Assembly (NCBI GenBank): GCA_036924835.1
Contig: JBAGRR010000001.1
Span: forward strand, 2,371,001-2,435,000
Source of the DNA: Nitrobacteraceae bacterium AZCC 1564
GTDB taxonomy: Bacteria > Pseudomonadota > Alphaproteobacteria > Rhizobiales > Xanthobacteraceae
Reading direction: 5' to 3'
DNA: 64,000 bases
The notes under the pieces are model-generated. The model ran no database searches. It was not told the origin of the DNA and was given only the letters and a program-made list of their open reading frames with translations. Shown piece after piece: positions 62,582 through 64,000 of the stretch; position 1 is the first letter of the stretch, and the number at the start of each line of letters is the position of its first letter. The position numbers were made by a program, and so were the translations under genes.

Positions 62582-63279
62582 TTCAGAAAGCCAAGCGATC
62601 CTTCGCCCATGTGGAGACTTGGGTGTTTGATCTCGACAACACGCTGTACCCGCACCACGTCAATCTCTGGCAACAGGTCGATGTCCGGATCCGCGACTTC
62701 GTCGCGAACTATCTGCATGTCTCGAAGGACGAGGCGTTCAAGATTCAGAAAGACTATTACCGCCGCTATGGCACCACGATGCGCGGCATGATGACCGAGC
62801 ACGGCCTGCGCGCGGATGACTTTCTCGCATACGTCCATGAGATCGATCATTCACCGCTCGAGCCCAATCCGGCCATGGGAGCAGCCATCGAAAAGCTTCC
62901 GGGCCGTAAGCTGATCCTCACCAATGGTTCACGCGCCCATGCCGGAAAGGTGCTTGAACGGCTCGGCATCGATAAGCACTTTGAAGACGTGTTCGATATC
63001 GTTGCCGCAGAACTGGAGCCCAAGCCTGCACGGCAAACCTATCTGCGCTTCCTCAAGTTGCACGGCGTCGCCCCGGAGAAGGCGGCGATGTTCGAAGATC
63101 TCGCCCGCAACCTGGTGACGCCGCATGATCTCGGCATGACCACCGTTCTGGTGGTGCCCGATGGCACCAAGAATGTGGTGCGCGAAGACTGGGAGCTGGA
63201 AGGCCGTGACGCTGCCTACGTCGATCACATCACGGATAATTTGACGGGTTTCCTGGCAACGCTTGAAGCGAAGGGCTGA
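62578..63279 (+). CDS. HAD family pyrimidine 5'-nucleotidase
   Basis: 233 residues from the ATG at 62578, which overlaps the DUF1036 stop (ATGA). The HAD nucleophile motif is WVFDLDNTLYP, motif II ILTNGSRAHA, motif III with the lysine in ELEPKPARQTY, and the acidic motif IV AMFEDLARNL. This variant (SDT1/PHM8-like) removes phosphate from pyrimidine nucleotides such as UMP in yeast homologues; the bacterial substrate is uncertain. Confidence 0.92.
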   Translation: MIQKAKRSFAHVETWVFDLDNTLYPHHVNLWQQVDVRIRDFVANYLHVSKDEAFKIQKDYYRRYGTTMRGMMTEHGLRADDFLAYVHEIDHSPLEPNPAMGAAIEKLPGRKLILTNGSRAHAGKVLERLGIDKHFEDVFDIVAAELEPKPARQTYLRFLKLHGVAPEKAAMFEDLARNLVTPHDLGMTTVLVVPDGTKNVVREDWELEGRDAAYVDHITDNLTGFLATLEAKG

Positions 63280-63316
63280 CGCGCGGGATACGTATCAGAG
63301 CAGGTAGACGCTCCTT

Positions 63317-64000
63317 TTATTCTCCGGCTTGTAGCTTGCGTGTTGCGCGGGACTGAAACAGGTCGCCCGCAGGTGCGATGGCCTGTGGCGCATCACCCTG
63401 ATCGGCGGCCTTGTCGAAATCGAGCTCCTCGATCTTGGCTGCGCGCTTGCCTATCTTGTTGACCGAGATCAGCACCTGCCGGACATCTTCGTTGACCTGA
63501 TCGAAGTGACTGCCGAGCTTGCTGACACGATCACGCAAGCGCTCGACATCGCCCATCATGTTGACCACTTCGGTCCGGATCTGGTCGGCGGCGTCGCGCA
63601 TGCGGGCATCTTTCAAAATCTGCTGCATCACCTGAATGGCAAGCATCAGCAGTGATGGAGACACCAGCACCACGCGGGCGCGATAGGCCTTCTGGATGAT
63701 GTCGTCGAAGCCGTCATGGATTTCCGCATAAACCGACTCCGAGGGCACAAACATCAAGGCCGTGTCCTGCGTCTCGCCGGGAATGAGATATTTGTCCGCA
63801 ATGTCGCTGACGTGCTTCATCACGTCTTGGCGCAGCCGTTGCGTGGCGTATTTCCGCTCTTCGTCGCTGCGTGCATCGCGAAGCGCCGTCACGGCCTCCA
63901 GCGGGAACTTCGCATCGATACACAGTGGCCGCTGATCCGGCAGATACACCACACAGTCCGGCCGCTTTCCAGTCGACAGCGTATGCTGGAATTCGTAGCT
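63317..64000 (-). CDS. rmuC: DNA recombination protein RmuC, C-terminal part
   Basis: 227 residues are visible; the gene enters from the right edge on the minus strand. The PD-(D/E)xK-like core shows TGKRPDCVVYLPDQRPLCID AKFP, where D and the D-x-K are the putative nuclease residues. Next is ADKYLIPGETQDTALMFVPS, then helices including SHFDQVNEDVRQVLISVNKI. RmuC is thought to limit DNA rearrangement at inverted repeats. The N-terminal membrane and coiled-coil parts are outside the window. Confidence 0.95.
   Translation of the reverse strand, partial: SYEFQHTLSTGKRPDCVVYLPDQRPLCIDAKFPLEAVTALRDARSDEERKYATQRLRQDVMKHVSDIADKYLIPGETQDTALMFVPSESVYAEIHDGFDDIIQKAYRARVVLVSPSLLMLAIQVMQQILKDARMRDAADQIRTEVVNMMGDVERLRDRVSKLGSHFDQVNEDVRQVLISVNKIGKRAAKIEELDFDKAADQGDAPQAIAPAGDLFQSRATRKLQAGE

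Overview
The window looks like a chromosomal segment of an alphaproteobacterium of the Bradyrhizobium / Rhodopseudomonas / Afipia group (Nitrobacteraceae). This rests on the high GC, the order rpmH-rnpA-yidC-engB-(DUF423)-argB-(DUF1036)-HAD, a 1001-residue 'minimal' PutA without a DNA-binding domain, a DUF1127 gene, and many acyl-CoA and branched-chain-amino-acid-type ABC transport genes. Genus is inferred, not proven.

Layout. 1-4.5 kb: end of a CoA-transferase family III gene, a TetR regulator, a thiolase and an acyl-CoA synthetase whose 5' end is frameshifted. 4.5-10.3 kb: a secreted protein of unknown function, putA, and a lemA / TPM-domain operon. 10.3-13.4 kb: an SDR gene remnant, a crotonase-fold protein and a second thiolase. 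13.5-20 kb: GNAT, DUF1127 with a divergent LysR regulator, and an RND efflux pump with its adaptor. 20-30.5 kb: small secreted proteins, a 1119-residue SAM / nucleotide cyclase / ATPase / TPR protein, an unusual patatin-like protein, and a ring-cleaving dioxygenase plus esterase pair with a divergent LysR regulator. 30.9-38.6 kb: a compact catabolic operon (BKACE enzyme, complete Liv-type ABC transporter, cyclase-family hydrolase) with a divergent TetR regulator. 38.7-44.1 kb: a hybrid histidine kinase, a GntP-type permease and a canonical patatin. 44.3-52.7 kb: a TonB-dependent receptor, a membrane-anchored CobN-like chelatase, an ExbB-like channel protein and a DUF2149 (ExbD-like) protein. 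53-56.2 kb: a diguanylate cyclase, tRNA-Arg and a sensor kinase. 56.3-64 kb: housekeeping genes from rpmH to rmuC.

Two things stand out. First, the receptor / CobN-like / ExbB-like / DUF2149 operon resembles, in gene content, the hmu (haem uptake and dechelation) operons of Bacteroidetes. The CobN-like protein has a signal peptide and a C-terminal membrane anchor, so its chelatase domain is predicted to be periplasmic. No ATPase partner subunits are nearby, and a proton-channel pair sits next to it instead. A Zur-like palindrome lies at the receptor promoter. The receptor / cobN junction is also scrambled into about 1.1 kb of partial direct, inverted and mosaic copies. Second, the window carries 16 hairpins of about 75-81 bp bounded by CTAGTG...CACTAG. 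They form composite doublets in three sequence families (A, B, C) with fixed partners, a common AT-rich linker, compensatory stem changes and one clear nested insertion at CTAG. This is a mobile or dispersed palindromic repeat family.

The remaining genes fit a metabolically versatile soil or water heterotroph: fatty and aromatic acid degradation, proline oxidation, efflux and rich signalling.
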